Assembly (NCBI GenBank): GCA_903885605.1
Contig: CAISJD010000075.1
Coordinates: 1-64,000, forward strand
Reading direction: 5' to 3'
Length of the DNA: 64,000 bases
DNA from: an uncultured Chthonomonas sp.
GTDB lineage: Bacteria; Armatimonadota; Chthonomonadetes; Chthonomonadales; CAJBBX01
Part shown: in pieces, positions 16,733-26,943 of the stretch
Position numbering within the stretch: position 1 is the stretch's first letter
How the letters are laid out: the number at the start of each line of letters is the position of its first letter
Program-made: the position numbers and the translations under genes
Notes under the pieces: generated by a model
Told to the model about the DNA's origin: nothing
Seen by the model: only the letters and a program-made list of their open reading frames with translations
The model's database searches: none

Positions 16733-17878
16733 ATGGGAAGTGCATATACCCCCGGCCTGACCGTGAGCGGCCGGACCGTCATCGAGAAGACGCGCAGGCT
16801 TCCGCTCAAGGGCGCCGTCCTGGTCCAGGAGGGCGAACTCGTTGTCCCGACGACGGTGATCGCGCGGACAGAGCTGCCGGGCCTTATGCAGACCGTGAAG
16901 CTGGCCGAGCAGCTGGGCGTTGAGCCCAACGAACTGACAAGCGCCCTGCGTGTCTCCACAGGCGACATGATCGAGAAGGGCCAGTTGCTGGCCCAGACCA
17001 AAGGCCTATTCGGCTTCTTCAAGAGCGAGTTCAAGTCCCCGGTTGCCGGCAAGCTAGAGATGGTATCCGAGCAGACCGGCCACCTCGGAATCCGGATGCC
17101 TCCCACCCCTATCGAGAAAGACGCCTACGTCAGCGGCGTGGTGCAGTCGGTGGTCCCGGAGGAAGGCGCTGTCATCCGGTGCGTCGGCGCACTGGTGCAA
17201 GGCATCTTCGGCGTTGGCGGCGAGAGGCAGGGAGTGATCCGCGCGGTGACCTCAAGCCAGGACGCAACGCTCGACGAGTCGGCCATCACACCGGAGTGCA
17301 AGGGCAACATTCTCATCGGGGGGCAGTGCGTCACCCTGGCGGCACTGCGCGCCGCCGCGGCCTGCGGCGCTGCCGGCATCGTGGTGGGAGGCGTCGTGGA
17401 CAGCGACCTGATGGAGTTCATGCGGTCCGAACTAAAGGACCCGGGCTTCGACATCGGCGTCGCCATCACCGGCCATGAGCCGATCCCGCTGACCCTGGTG
17501 GTGACCGAGGGCTTCGGGCCAATTCGCATGGCTGACCGCACCTACTCGCTGCTCCAGAGCCTCAACGGCCGTGCGGCCGCCATCAACGGCGCCACCCAGA
17601 TTCGCGCCGGCGTGATCCGGCCCGAGGTCATCGTGGCGGATGCCGACCAGGCCGCAGCTGTGGCCCCGCCGGCAGCCGACGCAGGCGAACTGCGCATCGG
17701 CACGCCGATCCGCGTCATCCGCGAGCCCTACTTCGGCGCCCTCGGCTCGGTGACAGGCCTGCCCAGCGAACTGACCCAGGTCGACTCCGAGACGTGGGTC
17801 CGTGTCCTGAACGCCGCGCTTCAGGACGGCCGCACGGTCACGGTTCCGCGCGCCAACGTCGAGATCATCGTCACCTAG
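16733..17878 (+). CDS. Conserved protein with barrel-sandwich-like N-terminus and KOW-like C-terminus
   Basis: 381 residues with a strong AGGAG at 16721-16725. Function is unknown. Residues about 80-125 (VSTGDMIEKGQLLAQ, then SPVAGKLEMVSEQTG) look like a biotinyl/lipoyl-type barrel-sandwich hybrid but lack the modified Lys context. The middle is Gly/Ala-rich with ILIGGQCVTLAAL and GAAGIVVGGVVD. The C-terminus (IGTPIRVIREPYFGALGSV to the end) reads like a KOW-type beta-barrel, as in NusG and some ribosomal proteins. It lies downstream of the GlmL-family and pilin-like genes, probably in the same transcript; I infer a functional pair with the GlmL-family protein but cannot name it. Confidence 0.6.
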   Translation: MGSAYTPGLTVSGRTVIEKTRRLPLKGAVLVQEGELVVPTTVIARTELPGLMQTVKLAEQLGVEPNELTSALRVSTGDMIEKGQLLAQTKGLFGFFKSEFKSPVAGKLEMVSEQTGHLGIRMPPTPIEKDAYVSGVVQSVVPEEGAVIRCVGALVQGIFGVGGERQGVIRAVTSSQDATLDESAITPECKGNILIGGQCVTLAALRAAAACGAAGIVVGGVVDSDLMEFMRSELKDPGFDIGVAITGHEPIPLTLVVTEGFGPIRMADRTYSLLQSLNGRAAAINGATQIRAGVIRPEVIVADADQAAAVAPPAADAGELRIGTPIRVIREPYFGALGSVTGLPSELTQVDSETWVRVLNAALQDGRTVTVPRANVEIIVT

Positions 17879-17902
17879 GACGTCCCCCGCCGCGCCTCGC
17901 AG

Positions 17903-17928
17903 GCCGCCGTACGTCCCTATGCGGCGGC
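17903..17928 (+). terminator. Candidate terminator hairpin after the KOW-type gene
   Basis: GCCGCCG (17903-17909) pairs with CGGCGGC (17922-17928) around a 12-nt loop, 25 bp after the stop. There is no clear T-run after it, only TTGCT, so intrinsic termination would be weak. Confidence 0.4.
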
Positions 17929-17999
17929 TTGCTCCCGAACCTTGTGAAAACCCTCGCAAATCGCGCTTCGCTACCGCACTAACGGATGCCCGGCGGCGG

Positions 18000-18005
18000 T
18001 ATACT
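18000..18005 (+). promoter_or_regulatory. Candidate -10 box for the hox operon
   Basis: TATACT in otherwise GC-rich DNA, about 180 bp before hoxE. No good -35 hexamer is found 16-19 bp upstream, so an activator or an alternative sigma factor may be needed. The long leader that would result is unusual. Confidence 0.3.
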
Positions 18006-18186
18006 CGTTACGACGCGGACCGCGACGGTGCGCGAACCGCGCAATAGAGCCCCCGCAGCGCTGACCTACAAGGCGGGCGGCGTGCATCCGGGCAGGCCAT
18101 CGCAGGCGTTCGTTCGACCCGACAACGAGACCCGTGCCGGGCTGGTGTACGCCTCGACCCTCTGCCGGATGCAGAAGGAGACATGC

Positions 18187-18723
18187 ATGAGCTCAACGGT
18201 AGCCGCGCCGAGCAAGACCGCTCCGGCCGGCGGCGCCAAAGGGCAGCCGAGTGGCGACAACCGCTACAAGATGCTCGAAGCGACGATGAAGCGTCACCAG
18301 TACGCTGCAGACTCCCTCATTGAAGTCCTCCACACAGCGCAGGAGTTGTTCGGTTTCCTGGAAGTTGACCTCCTCCTGCACATCGCCCACAGCCTCAGGG
18401 TTCCGCCGAGCCGGGTCTATGGCGTGGCGACCTTCTACCACTTCTTCTCCCTCAAGCCGAAGGGCGACCACACCGTGGTGATCTGCATGGGCACCGCGTG
18501 CTACGTGAAGGGGGCGGCGCAGGTGGTATCGGCCATCGAGGCCCTCGGCGGCATCAAGGCCGGAGAGACCACGCCGGACGGCAGGGTGTCGCTCATGACG
18601 GCTCGCTGCATCGGGGCCTGCGGCATCGCACCGGCGGTTGTCCTGGACGGCAACATCACCGGCAAGCAGACGCCGGCGGCCGTCGTAGACCACGTGAAAG
18701 GGTGGCTCGGCAATGGATCTTAA
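18187..18723 (+). CDS. hoxE: NAD-linked [NiFe] hydrogenase diaphorase subunit HoxE
   Basis: NuoE-like subunit of the bidirectional Hox hydrogenase, 178 residues, carrying one [2Fe-2S] cluster. The thioredoxin-like C-terminal half shows [11 protein letters not shown] and CIGACGIAP, the four-cysteine pattern of the family; [17 protein letters not shown] precedes it. The N-terminal 25 residues are a Ser/Ala/Lys linker. ATG at 18187 is 6 nt after AAGGAG. The stop overlaps hoxF by 11 bp. HoxE with HoxF and HoxU forms the electron-transfer module to NAD(P). Confidence 0.95.
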   Translation: MSSTVAAPSKTAPAGGAKGQPSGDNRYKMLEATMKRHQYAADSLIEVLHTAQELFGFLEVDLLLHIAHSLRVPPSRVYGVATFYHFFSLKPKGDHTVVICMGTACYVKGAAQVVSAIEALGGIKAGETTPDGRVSLMTARCIGACGIAPAVVLDGNITGKQTPAAVVDHVKGWLGNGS

Positions 18724-20326
18724 CGACCTCATCGAGATCGCTGAGAAGGAAAACGCCGGCGCTAAGCCGATCCGCCTACGCTGCTGCACCGCTGCGGGTT
18801 GCCTCTCGCAGCAGGGCGACGCCGTGAAGAACGCCCTGCAGCAGGCAGTCGCCGATGCCGGCATGTCGGACCGCGTCGAGGTAATCGGCGTGGGCTGCAT
18901 GGGCCTCTGCAGCGCCGGCCCTCTTGTCAAGGTCGATCCCGACGGCGCCCTATTCGAGCAGGTCCAGCCCGAGCAGTGCGCTTCCATCATCGCATCGCTC
19001 AACGGCGGAGGCCCGGCCTCCGCATCGGTCGGCTCTGACGATATCCCCTTCTTCAGCAAACAGCACCCCATCGTCCTCGAGAACAGCGGCCGCATCAACC
19101 CGGAGCGCATCGAGTCCTACATTGCCACCGGCGGCTATCAGGCGCTCTACCATTCGCTCCGCGACATGGCTCCCGCCGACGTGGTGGAGGAGATCTCCAA
19201 GAGCGGCCTGCGCGGTCGGGGTGGCGCAGGCTTCCCCACGGGCCTTAAGTGGGCTACCGTGGCGAAGATGACAGCAGAGCGCAAGTACATCGTCTGTAAC
19301 GCCGACGAAGGCGACCCCGGCGCGTTCATGGACCGCTCGGTGCTGGAGAGCGACCCGCACCGCGTGCTCGAAGGCATGGCCATCGCAGCCTATGCCGTCG
19401 GCGCCACGCAGGGCTTCGTGTACGTCCGCGGCGAGTACCCGCTCGCCATCGCGCGCCTCAAGACGGCCATCCAGCAGGCTCGACGCATGGGCCTCCTGGG
19501 AACGCAGATCTTCGAGTCGCCCTTCGACTTCCGCGTCGACCTGCGGATCGGCGCCGGCGCGTTCGTCTGCGGCGAGGAGACCGCCCTGCTCCGATCGATC
19601 GAGGGCCAGCGCGGCACGCCGCGTCCGCGCCCCCCGTTCCCGGCACAGAGCGGCCTCTGGGGCTACCCGACGCTCATCAACAACGTCGAGACCTTCGCCA
19701 ACATCGCGCCCATCGTCACCAGGGGTTCCGAGTGGTTCTCCGGGATCGGCACAGAGAAGAGCAAGGGCACCAAGGTCTTCGCGCTGGCCGGCAAGGTGAC
19801 CAACACCGGCCTGATCGAGGTTCCCATGGGCACCCCGCTCCGGACGATCGTCGAGGAGATGGGCGGCGGCGTACCTGACGGCAAGGTGAAGGCGGTCCAG
19901 ACCGGCGGTCCTTCGGGTGGCTGCATCCCGGCTGCGCACCTCGACACACCGGTCGATTACGAGTCCCTGGCGAAGCTCGGCTCAATCATGGGCTCCGGCG
20001 GTATGATCGTGATGGACCAGTCCGACAACATGGTGGGCGTAGCCAAGTTCTTCATGGAATTCTGCATGGATGAGTCATGCGGCAAGTGCGTCCCCTGCCG
20101 GGCAGGCACGGCCCAGATCCACAAGATTCTGTCGAAGATCACCGACGGTCTCGCTACCTCCGCCGACCTGGATACCCTTCGGTCGCTGTGCGAGATGGTG
20201 AAGAGCACCAGCCTGTGCGGCCTGGGCCAGTCGGCGCCTAACCCGGTCCTGAGCACGCTCCGGTACTACCCGGACGAGTACCAGGCCTGCATCGACGGCG
20301 GCGCGACCGCCGAGGCGTCCGCTTAG
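18713..20326 (+). CDS. hoxF: NAD-linked [NiFe] hydrogenase diaphorase subunit HoxF
   Basis: NuoF-like subunit, 537 residues, that binds FMN, NAD(H) and Fe-S clusters in the cytoplasmic Hox hydrogenase. An N-terminal [2Fe-2S] thioredoxin-like domain is marked by [12 protein letters not shown] and [11 protein letters not shown]. The NuoF core follows: [34 protein letters not shown] (FMN/NAD site), [13 protein letters not shown] and the [4Fe-4S] ligands in [12 protein letters not shown]. Length and domain order match canonical HoxF rather than plain NuoF. Confidence 0.96.
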   Translation: MDLNDLIEIAEKENAGAKPIRLRCCTAAGCLSQQGDAVKNALQQAVADAGMSDRVEVIGVGCMGLCSAGPLVKVDPDGALFEQVQPEQCASIIASLNGGGPASASVGSDDIPFFSKQHPIVLENSGRINPERIESYIATGGYQALYHSLRDMAPADVVEEISKSGLRGRGGAGFPTGLKWATVAKMTAERKYIVCNADEGDPGAFMDRSVLESDPHRVLEGMAIAAYAVGATQGFVYVRGEYPLAIARLKTAIQQARRMGLLGTQIFESPFDFRVDLRIGAGAFVCGEETALLRSIEGQRGTPRPRPPFPAQSGLWGYPTLINNVETFANIAPIVTRGSEWFSGIGTEKSKGTKVFALAGKVTNTGLIEVPMGTPLRTIVEEMGGGVPDGKVKAVQTGGPSGGCIPAAHLDTPVDYESLAKLGSIMGSGGMIVMDQSDNMVGVAKFFMEFCMDESCGKCVPCRAGTAQIHKILSKITDGLATSADLDTLRSLCEMVKSTSLCGLGQSAPNPVLSTLRYYPDEYQACIDGGATAEASA

Positions 20327-20387
20327 CACGCTTTCCGGGGCCCACGCGGGCTCCCGGGGCCGACACCCCAGAGGCGAGGTTACCTAG

Positions 20388-21104
20388 ATGGCGGTAAAGA
20401 CCCTAACAATCGATGGGAAGGCCATCAGCGCGCGAGAGGAACAGACGATCCTTCAGGCCGCGCGCGAGAATGGCATCACCATACCAACCCTGTGCCAGCT
20501 CAACGGCACATCGGATATCGGAGCCTGCCGGCTTTGCCTGGTCGAAGTCGCCGGCATTCCGAAGCTCCTCCCGGCCTGCGTGACGCGCGTCGGCGAGGGC
20601 ATGGAAGTCTCAACCGACTCGGAGAGGATCCGCGAGTACCGCAAGATGATCGTGGAGCTCCTCTTCGCCGAGCGCAACCACGTTTGTGCCGCGTGCGTCG
20701 AGAACGGGCACTGCGAGCTTCAGGACCTGGCCATTTCGGTGGGCATGGACCACTCGCGGTACGACTACATGAACCCGAAGTGCGCGGTGGATATCACCCA
20801 CCCGCGCTACGGGATCGACCATAACCGGTGCGTGCTCTGCGGTCGGTGCGTCCGCGTGTGCGACGAGATTGAAGGCGCCCACACCTGGGACTTCCAGGGC
20901 CGCGGAGCCAACACCCGCACCATCAGCGACATGTTCGTTCCCTGGGGCCAGGCTGCCAGCTGCACGTCGTGCGGCAAGTGCGTCCAGGCCTGCCCCACCG
21001 GCGCGATCTTCAGGCGAGGCTCCACCGTCGCCGAGATGAAGAAGGACCGCACGCGCCTTGACTTTATCGTCACCGCACGGGAGAAGAAGCAATGGATCGC
21101 GTGA
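20388..21104 (+). CDS. hoxU: NAD-linked [NiFe] hydrogenase diaphorase subunit HoxU
   Basis: NuoG-like Fe-S subunit, 238 residues. An N-terminal ferredoxin-type [2Fe-2S] domain ([20 protein letters not shown]), a His-Cys3 [4Fe-4S] site ([15 protein letters not shown]) and a C-terminal two-[4Fe-4S] module ([28 protein letters not shown]) carry electrons between the HoxYH catalytic dimer and HoxEF. The truncated NuoG form is what separates HoxU from complex I NuoG. Its stop overlaps hoxY by 13 bp. Confidence 0.96.
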   Translation: MAVKTLTIDGKAISAREEQTILQAARENGITIPTLCQLNGTSDIGACRLCLVEVAGIPKLLPACVTRVGEGMEVSTDSERIREYRKMIVELLFAERNHVCAACVENGHCELQDLAISVGMDHSRYDYMNPKCAVDITHPRYGIDHNRCVLCGRCVRVCDEIEGAHTWDFQGRGANTRTISDMFVPWGQAASCTSCGKCVQACPTGAIFRRGSTVAEMKKDRTRLDFIVTAREKKQWIA

Positions 21105-21634
21105 GATTGGCGACGATTTGGCTCGGCGGCTGCTCCGGATGCCACATGTCGTTCTTGGACCTTGACGAGTTCCTGATCGACCTGGCCGACATCGTGGATG
21201 TCGTCTACGGTCCCGTCGTCGACCCCAAGGAGTATCCGGACAACGTGGATATCTGCCTCATCGAAGGCGCCGTCTGCAGTGATGAGCACATCCACCACGT
21301 GAAGAACATCCGGGCGAAGACCAAGATCGTGGTGGCGTTCGGCGACTGCGCCGTCACGGGCAACGTGCCCGCCATGCGCAACCCGCTCGGCAAGATCGGC
21401 CCGATCCTCCAGGAGATCTACTGCGATCGGCCCGAGACGCAGGGGCAGATGCCCGGTGAGAAGGGCCTCATGCCTGTCCTGATCGATACCGTGGTGCCTG
21501 TGCACCAGGTGATCAAGGTGGACGCCTTCCTTCCCGGCTGCCCACCGCCCGCCGCCCGGATCAAGGAGTTTGTGCAGCTTGCGCTGTCCGGGGCCGAGCC
21601 GAAGCTGCAGGGATCGGGGCTGAAGCCCGGCTAA
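21092..21634 (+). CDS. hoxY: [NiFe] hydrogenase small subunit HoxY
   Basis: Small subunit of the group 3d hydrogenase, 180 residues, holding the proximal [4Fe-4S] cluster. [13 protein letters not shown] supplies the first two Cys ligands (residues 14 and 17); [14 protein letters not shown] and FLPGCPPPA supply the others. There is no Tat signal peptide, so the enzyme stays in the cytoplasm, as expected for Hox enzymes. Confidence 0.96.
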   Translation: MDRVRLATIWLGGCSGCHMSFLDLDEFLIDLADIVDVVYGPVVDPKEYPDNVDICLIEGAVCSDEHIHHVKNIRAKTKIVVAFGDCAVTGNVPAMRNPLGKIGPILQEIYCDRPETQGQMPGEKGLMPVLIDTVVPVHQVIKVDAFLPGCPPPAARIKEFVQLALSGAEPKLQGSGLKPG

Positions 21635-21677
21635 CCCCGGGCCTGAACGACACGAAACGAAACGGAGAACACGCTCC

Positions 21678-23102
21678 ATGTCTCAGAGGATCGTGATTGA
21701 CCCTGTGACCAGAATCGAGGGCCACGCCAAGATCTCCATTCAGTTGGATGATCAGGGGCAGGTCGAAGGCGCCCGGTTCCACGTCACTGAATTCAGAGGA
21801 TTCGAGAAATTCTGCCTGGGCCGCCCCTTCTGGGAGATGCCCGGCATTACCGCGCGCATCTGCGGGATCTGCCCGATCAGCCACATCCTTGGCTCAGCCA
21901 AGGCGGGCGACGCGATCCTGTCAGTGAAGGTATCGCCGCAAGCCAACAAGCTGCGCAGGCTCATGAACCTCGGGCAGTTTGTGCAGTCCCATGCGTTGAG
22001 CTTCTTCCACCTGAGCGCGCCGGACTTCCTGCTGGGCTGGGACAGCGATCCCGCCACGCGGAACGTCTTCGGGCTCATCAAGGCGAACCCGGAACTGGCC
22101 CGCAAGGGGATCCGGCTGCGCCAGTTCGGCCAGGAGATCATCAGCCTCCTGGGCGGCAGCAAGATCCACCCGGCGTGGGCAGTACCCGGCGGCGTCCGCG
22201 GCCCGCTGACGGCCGAGGGCATCGACTGGATCAAGGGTCGCCTTCCGGAAGCCAACGAGACTGCTGAACTGGCTCTCACGCTCTTCAAGGGCATGATGGA
22301 CAAGTTCAAGGCCGAGACCCAGATCTTCGGCAACTTCCCCAGCCTCTTCATGTCGCTGGTGGGGCCGGACGGAGAGTGGGAGCATCATGACGGAGCCCTG
22401 CGATTCGTCGATGCGGCAGGCAACATCCTCGCCGACCATGTGGCGGCTGCGGACTACCAGACCGTCATCGGCGAGGCCGTCGAGCCCTGGTCCTACCTGA
22501 AGTTCCCGTATTTCAAGCTGATGGGCTACCCGGCCGGCGGCTACCGCGTCGGCCCCCTCGCCCGCTTGAACTGCGCCGAGCATATGCAGACCCCGCGCGC
22601 CGAGCGCGAGCTGCAGGAGTTCAAGAGCCTCTCATCCGGCTCCGTGAACAACACATTCCTCTACCACTATGCGCGTCTGGTGGAGATCATCGCGGCGCTC
22701 GATACCATCGAGCAACTGGTCGATGATCCCGACATCCTGAGCGACATGGTACGCGCCGATGCGGGCGTCAACAACCTGCGGGGCGTGGGCATCACCGAGG
22801 CGCCGCGCGGCACGCTGTTCCATGACTACACAGTAAACCGCGATGGCCTCTTGGAGCATGTGAACTTGATCGTCTCCACGGGCCAGAACAACCTGGCCAT
22901 GAACCGCACGGTGGAGCAGATCGCCAGGCACTACGTACACGGCGAGAAGATCGAGGAAGGCATGCTGAACCGCGTCGAGGCAGGCATCCGGTGCTACGAC
23001 CCCTGCCTGAGCTGCTCGACGCATGCCGTCGGCCAGATGCCCATGGAGGTCTCCCTCCTGGCTGCGGACGGCTCGGTGCTGGACACGGTGGCGCGAGCCT
23101 AG
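21678..23102 (+). CDS. hoxH: [NiFe] hydrogenase large subunit HoxH
   Basis: Catalytic subunit with the Ni-Fe(CN)2CO site, 474 residues. The L1 motif [10 protein letters not shown] (Cys 62, Cys 65, His 69) and L2 motif DPCLSCSTH (Cys 443, Cys 446, His 449) provide the four Ni ligands. A 25-residue tail [16 protein letters not shown]... follows His 449 and should be removed by HoxW after nickel insertion. Sequence and gene order hoxEFUYH place it in group 3d (NAD-coupled bidirectional); subgroup assignment is inference pending phylogeny. Confidence 0.96.
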   Translation: MSQRIVIDPVTRIEGHAKISIQLDDQGQVEGARFHVTEFRGFEKFCLGRPFWEMPGITARICGICPISHILGSAKAGDAILSVKVSPQANKLRRLMNLGQFVQSHALSFFHLSAPDFLLGWDSDPATRNVFGLIKANPELARKGIRLRQFGQEIISLLGGSKIHPAWAVPGGVRGPLTAEGIDWIKGRLPEANETAELALTLFKGMMDKFKAETQIFGNFPSLFMSLVGPDGEWEHHDGALRFVDAAGNILADHVAAADYQTVIGEAVEPWSYLKFPYFKLMGYPAGGYRVGPLARLNCAEHMQTPRAERELQEFKSLSSGSVNNTFLYHYARLVEIIAALDTIEQLVDDPDILSDMVRADAGVNNLRGVGITEAPRGTLFHDYTVNRDGLLEHVNLIVSTGQNNLAMNRTVEQIARHYVHGEKIEEGMLNRVEAGIRCYDPCLSCSTHAVGQMPMEVSLLAADGSVLDTVARA

Positions 23103-23110
23103 TCCTCACC

Positions 23111-23590
23111 ATGCAGTCAAACTCCGCGGCGCCGATCCTCGTGATCGGTTGCGGCAATGCGATCCGAGAGGACGACGCCGCGGGGATCTGCGCTGTTGAA
23201 GCTGTCGAGGCCCAGGCCCCTGCCGGGGTCCTGTGCCTCACCCGGCATCAGCTATCGCCCGAGCTTGCTGAACCCATCAGCCAGGCTCGGGCGGTCGTCT
23301 TCGTCGATGCTCGCGCAGACAGGCTCGACCAGCCCGTTCTGGTCGAGCCGCTACAGACGGACCCATCCGGGGCCGGCCTCGGCCACTTCGGGAGCGGCGG
23401 ATCACTCCTCGCGCTGGCGGAAGCCCTGTACGGCCACGCCCCGCCTGCATGGCTGGTAACCATCCCCGGCGCCTCCTTCGGTTTCAGCACGGAGATGACG
23501 GACGCGGGACACGCCGGCGCAATGGAAGCCGCGAAGCGCATCCTCGGCCTGCTCGCCGAGATGGCCGGCGTCGGCTCTACCGAGGCCTAG
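23111..23590 (+). CDS. hoxW: Hydrogenase maturation endopeptidase HoxW
   Basis: HyaD/HybD-type peptidase, 159 residues, that trims the C-terminus of HoxH after nickel insertion. VIGCGNAIREDDAAG near the N-terminus is the G-x-GN-x(2)-R-x-DD family signature with a nickel-sensing acidic residue; VFVDARAD and LGHFGSGGSLLALAE correspond to the second and third conserved blocks. ATG at 23111 is 8 bp after hoxH. The pairing hoxH-hoxW supports a single dedicated client. Confidence 0.9.
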   Translation: MQSNSAAPILVIGCGNAIREDDAAGICAVEAVEAQAPAGVLCLTRHQLSPELAEPISQARAVVFVDARADRLDQPVLVEPLQTDPSGAGLGHFGSGGSLLALAEALYGHAPPAWLVTIPGASFGFSTEMTDAGHAGAMEAAKRILGLLAEMAGVGSTEA

Positions 23591-23617
23591 CCCCCGCCGC
23601 CACCCGTCCGAGGCGGG

Positions 23618-23623
23618 TATTAT
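23618..23623 (+). promoter_or_regulatory. Candidate -10 box before hypA
   Basis: TATTAT inside a GC-rich 44-bp gap, ending 11 bp before the hypA ATG at 23635. If real it would give a nearly leaderless hyp transcript separate from hox. No -35 is apparent. Confidence 0.3.
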
Positions 23624-23634
23624 CGTAGGCTACG

Positions 23635-23985
23635 ATGCATGAACTATCCCTCATGGAAAGCGCGTTGCGGATCGCCACCGAACACGCCTGCGCTTCAGGC
23701 GCGACGCGCATCCTGAGCCTTACGTTACGCGTCGGCGCCCTCTCCGGCGTAGTTCCCGAAGCGCTTGAGTTCGCGTTTGACGTACTACGAGAAGGCACTG
23801 CCGCCGATGGAGCCACGCTCCACATCCAACAAGAGCCCATTCGCGCGCGTTGCCCATGCAGCCCCGAGGAGCTGTTCGAGACATCCGGCCCTGTCTGCCT
23901 CTGTCCACGGTGCTCGGAGCCGACGGCCGACATCATCTCCGGACGTGAGATGGACCTTGTTTCGATGGAGGTCGAAACGCCCTGA
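23635..23985 (+). CDS. hypA: Hydrogenase nickel-insertion protein HypA
   Basis: Nickel chaperone, 116 residues, that hands Ni to the hydrogenase large subunit with HypB. It begins MHELSLMESAL, giving the N-terminal Met-His nickel ligand typical of the family. The zinc site is slightly unusual: the first pair reads CPC (Cys 73, Cys 75) instead of CxxC; the second is CPRC (Cys 90, Cys 93), with an extra Cys 88. Its stop overlaps hypB by one base (TGATG). Confidence 0.93.
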   Translation: MHELSLMESALRIATEHACASGATRILSLTLRVGALSGVVPEALEFAFDVLREGTAADGATLHIQQEPIRARCPCSPEELFETSGPVCLCPRCSEPTADIISGREMDLVSMEVETP

Positions 23986-24665
23986 TGAGCCCTGCAACCA
24001 TCCGGACGATCAGCATCCAGGAGGCCGTACACGGCAAGAACCTGGCCGTCGCGCAGGAGAATCGCCAGCGGTTCGGCAAGTTCGGCATCCTCGCGGCCAA
24101 CCTGCTCTCTTCGCCGGGAGCCGGCAAGACGGCACTGCTTGAGGCCACCCTGCGCGACACGCACGCCGCCATGCCCGGCGGCGTGATCGTCGGCGACCTG
24201 CAGACGGACAACGACGCCCAGCGCCTGGGCCGATGGGGCGCGACCGCGGTCCAGGTGACCACAGGCGATATCTGCCACCTGGATGCGAAGATGGTTCAGC
24301 GGGCCATGGCCGAGCTTGACCTCTCCGCCCTCGCGATTGTCTACTTGGAGAACGTGGGCAACCTCGTCTGCCCGACCTCGTTCGACCTGGGCGAGTCGCT
24401 GCGGGTCGCGCTCATGTCCGTCACGGAAGGCGAGGACAAGCCGCTCAAGTACCCCGGCGCCTTCAAGTGGGCCGACGTGATCCTCATCACGAAGACCGAC
24501 CTATCCGACGCCGTGGGCTTTGACCGCGACGCAGCCGTAGCCAACCTCAAGCGCGTGTCGCCGGCGGCCCGGATCCTCGAGGTCTCCTCACGATCCGGAG
24601 CCGGCATGGAGCAGTGGTACGAGACCCTTCGCGGCCGATTGCCGGCCCGGGAGCGCAGACCATGA
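23985..24665 (+). CDS. hypB: Hydrogenase nickel-incorporation GTPase HypB
   Basis: SIMIBI-class GTPase, 226 residues, driving nickel delivery with HypA. Walker A SSPGAGKT is at residues 42-49, followed by [17 protein letters not shown] and [12 protein letters not shown], the nickel/GTP switch segment with conserved Cys; TKTDLSD is the base-recognition motif. It lacks the N-terminal His-rich stretch and CxxCGC motif of some HypB proteins, so it is the short form. Overlaps maeB by 4 bp (ATGA). Confidence 0.95.
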   Translation: MSPATIRTISIQEAVHGKNLAVAQENRQRFGKFGILAANLLSSPGAGKTALLEATLRDTHAAMPGGVIVGDLQTDNDAQRLGRWGATAVQVTTGDICHLDAKMVQRAMAELDLSALAIVYLENVGNLVCPTSFDLGESLRVALMSVTEGEDKPLKYPGAFKWADVILITKTDLSDAVGFDRDAAVANLKRVSPAARILEVSSRSGAGMEQWYETLRGRLPARERRP

Positions 24666-26929
24666 CGATAGAAGCCGATGCCCTGGAGTACCATGCCGCC
24701 GACCCGCCTGGCAAGATGGCGATTACGCCTACCAAGGCCTGCATGACGCAACGCGACCTCTCGCTGGCCTACACGCCGGGAGTGGCCGAGCCGTGCCGGC
24801 GCATCGCCGCCGACCCCGACGATGCCTACAAGTACACCGCGCGCGGCAATCTGGTGGCCGTGATCACCAACGGCACAGCAGTCCTGGGCCTCGGCGATAT
24901 CGGTGCGCTGGCCGGCAAGCCTGTGATGGAAGGCAAGGCCCTGCTCTTCAAGCGGTTCGCCGATATCGACGCCATGGATCTGGAACTGAACACCAAGGAC
25001 GTCGACAGGCTGGTAGACGCCATCTCGCTCCTTGAGCCCACCTTCGGCGGCATCAACCTTGAGGACATCAAGGCGCCCGAGTGCTTCGAGGTCGAGCGCC
25101 GCCTCAAAGAGATCATGAAAATCCCGGTGTTCCACGATGACCAGCACGGTACGGCGATCATCTCGGCGGCCGCCCTGCTGAACGCCTTGGAACTCGTGGG
25201 GAAGCGTATTGCGGACGTTCGCATCGTCTTCAACGGCGCCGGAGCGGCCGCTGTCGCCACCGCGCGGTTCTACATCCATCTCGGCGCCGATCCAGCGAGC
25301 ATCCTCGTCTGCGACCGCGCCGGAGTGATCCACGCAGGCCGCACCGAGCATATGAACGAGATCAAGCGCTCGCTGGCCGTAGCCACGCAGGCGCGTACGC
25401 TCGAGGAGGCCATGCGCGGCGCCGATGTCTTCGTGGGCCTCTCGTCGGCCGGCACCGTGACGCCCGAGATGCTGCTCACCATGGCGCCTTCGCCCATCGT
25501 CTTCGCCCTGGCCAATCCGGACCCGGAGATCGGCTACGACGAGGCCAGGGCCGCCCGCCCGGACGCCATCGTCGCCACGGGCAGGTCGGACTACCCCAAC
25601 CAGGTCAACAACGTGCTGGGCTTCCCGTTCATCTTCCGCGGCGCCCTGGACTGCCGTGCCACCCAGATCAACGAGGAGATGAAGGTTGCGGCCGCCCGCG
25701 CCCTGGCCGCGCTGGCCCGCGAGGACGTGCCAGACTCCGTGGCTGACGCCTACGGAGTGCAGACGCTCACGTTTGGGCCGGAGTACCTGATCCCCAAGCC
25801 GCTGGATCCCCGCGTGCTGCTCCATGTTGCCCCGGCCGTAGCCGTAGCGGCTGCCGAAACCGGCGTAAGCCGGCTGGCGCTCGATGTCCAGAGCTACCGC
25901 GAGCGGCTGGACGCCCGCATGGGCAAGGGCCGCGAGATGCTGCGCGTGGTCTTCAACAAAGCGCGCACCTCGCCGCGGCGCATCGTCTACGCCGAGGGCG
26001 ACCATCCGCGCGTCATCCGTGCCGCGCACGAGGTGGCGGAGGAGCGCATCGCCACACCCATGCTGCTGGGCAGGCCTGACCTGATCGCCTCCCGAGCCGC
26101 CGAGATGCAGGTAGACCTCGAGGGCGTCCAGATCATCGACCCGGCCGACGAGGCGCTGCGACAGGCGTGCGCCGACCGGATCTACGCCCTGCGCCACCGC
26201 AAGGGCGTGACCCGTACCGAAGCGCAGGAGATGGTGGCCAACCCCAACTACCTCGCGGCCGTGATGGTCGAGATGGGCGACGCCGACGGCATGGTCTCCG
26301 GCCTCAGCTTCCACTACGCCGACGTGCTGCGCCCGCCGCTGCAGATCATCCGCGCGATCCCGGAGGTGGGCATCGCGGCGGGCGTCTTCATCGTCGCCAC
26401 TCGCAGTCGGGTGCTCTTCTTCGCCGATGCGGCGGTGAACATAGAGCCCGACGCCGAGACGCTGGCAAAGATCGCCATGCGCACCGCCAAGCTCGCCGCG
26501 AACTTCGATGTGGAGCCGCGCGTGGCGATGCTGAGCTTCTCCACCTTCGGCGCGGCGCGCCACCCCAGGGCCTCCATCGTGCGCCAGGCCGTCGAGATCG
26601 TCCGCCAGAAGGCCCCGAACCTCCGGATCGACGGCGAGATCAACGCCAATGCGGCGCTGGACGGCTCCATCCTCAGCGATGTCTACCCGTTCAACAATCT
26701 GCAGGGCGAGGCCAACGTCCTCATCTTCCCGAACCTGGACGCAGGCGCCACAGCCGTCTCGCTCATGCGCCGCATTACCGATGCCGACGTCATAGGGCCC
26801 ATCCTGGTGGGCATGAAGCGGCCGGTCCACATTCTACAGCGCGGCGACCAGGTGAAGGACATCGTCACGCTGACGGCCATCGCAGTCGTGCAGGCACAGC
26901 AGCGGACCGCACGGGCACGGGTGATCTAG
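24662..26929 (+). CDS. maeB: NADP-type malic enzyme with phosphotransacetylase-like C-terminus (MaeB type)
   Basis: Oxidative decarboxylation of malate to pyruvate with NAD(P)H. 755 residues, the normal length for the two-domain MaeB form: malic enzyme core (about 1-420; [58 protein letters not shown]) and a phosphotransacetylase-like domain (about 440-755; [26 protein letters not shown]) that is regulatory rather than catalytic in studied members. It sits inside the hyp cluster with an ATGA overlap to hypB, so its NAD(P)H output may be coupled with the Hox hydrogenase; that coupling is inference. Confidence 0.94.
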   Translation: MTIEADALEYHAADPPGKMAITPTKACMTQRDLSLAYTPGVAEPCRRIAADPDDAYKYTARGNLVAVITNGTAVLGLGDIGALAGKPVMEGKALLFKRFADIDAMDLELNTKDVDRLVDAISLLEPTFGGINLEDIKAPECFEVERRLKEIMKIPVFHDDQHGTAIISAAALLNALELVGKRIADVRIVFNGAGAAAVATARFYIHLGADPASILVCDRAGVIHAGRTEHMNEIKRSLAVATQARTLEEAMRGADVFVGLSSAGTVTPEMLLTMAPSPIVFALANPDPEIGYDEARAARPDAIVATGRSDYPNQVNNVLGFPFIFRGALDCRATQINEEMKVAAARALAALAREDVPDSVADAYGVQTLTFGPEYLIPKPLDPRVLLHVAPAVAVAAAETGVSRLALDVQSYRERLDARMGKGREMLRVVFNKARTSPRRIVYAEGDHPRVIRAAHEVAEERIATPMLLGRPDLIASRAAEMQVDLEGVQIIDPADEALRQACADRIYALRHRKGVTRTEAQEMVANPNYLAAVMVEMGDADGMVSGLSFHYADVLRPPLQIIRAIPEVGIAAGVFIVATRSRVLFFADAAVNIEPDAETLAKIAMRTAKLAANFDVEPRVAMLSFSTFGAARHPRASIVRQAVEIVRQKAPNLRIDGEINANAALDGSILSDVYPFNNLQGEANVLIFPNLDAGATAVSLMRRITDADVIGPILVGMKRPVHILQRGDQVKDIVTLTAIAVVQAQQRTARARVI

Positions 26930-26943
26930 CGCTGTGACTGACC

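Larger units (their letters stand above)
17879..18186. other. 308-bp intergenic region upstream of hox
   Basis: No convincing gene is visible. It holds a hairpin after the KOW-type gene and a TATACT box near 18000, and ends in the strong AAGGAG (18175-18180) of hoxE. A reading frame continuous with hoxE reaches back to 17986 but is low-complexity and Arg/Ala-rich, and I regard it as leader DNA. Confidence 0.6.

Noticed and set aside
17986-18186. In-frame extension of hoxE upstream of 18187
   Set aside because: Low-complexity translation, no match to HoxE, and AAGGAG is perfectly placed for the ATG at 18187.
24341-26830. 829-residue open frame on the minus strand opposite maeB
   Set aside because: Antisense shadow: high GC keeps the frame open, composition is His/Arg/Gly-rich with no domain, and the plus strand encodes a clear malic enzyme.
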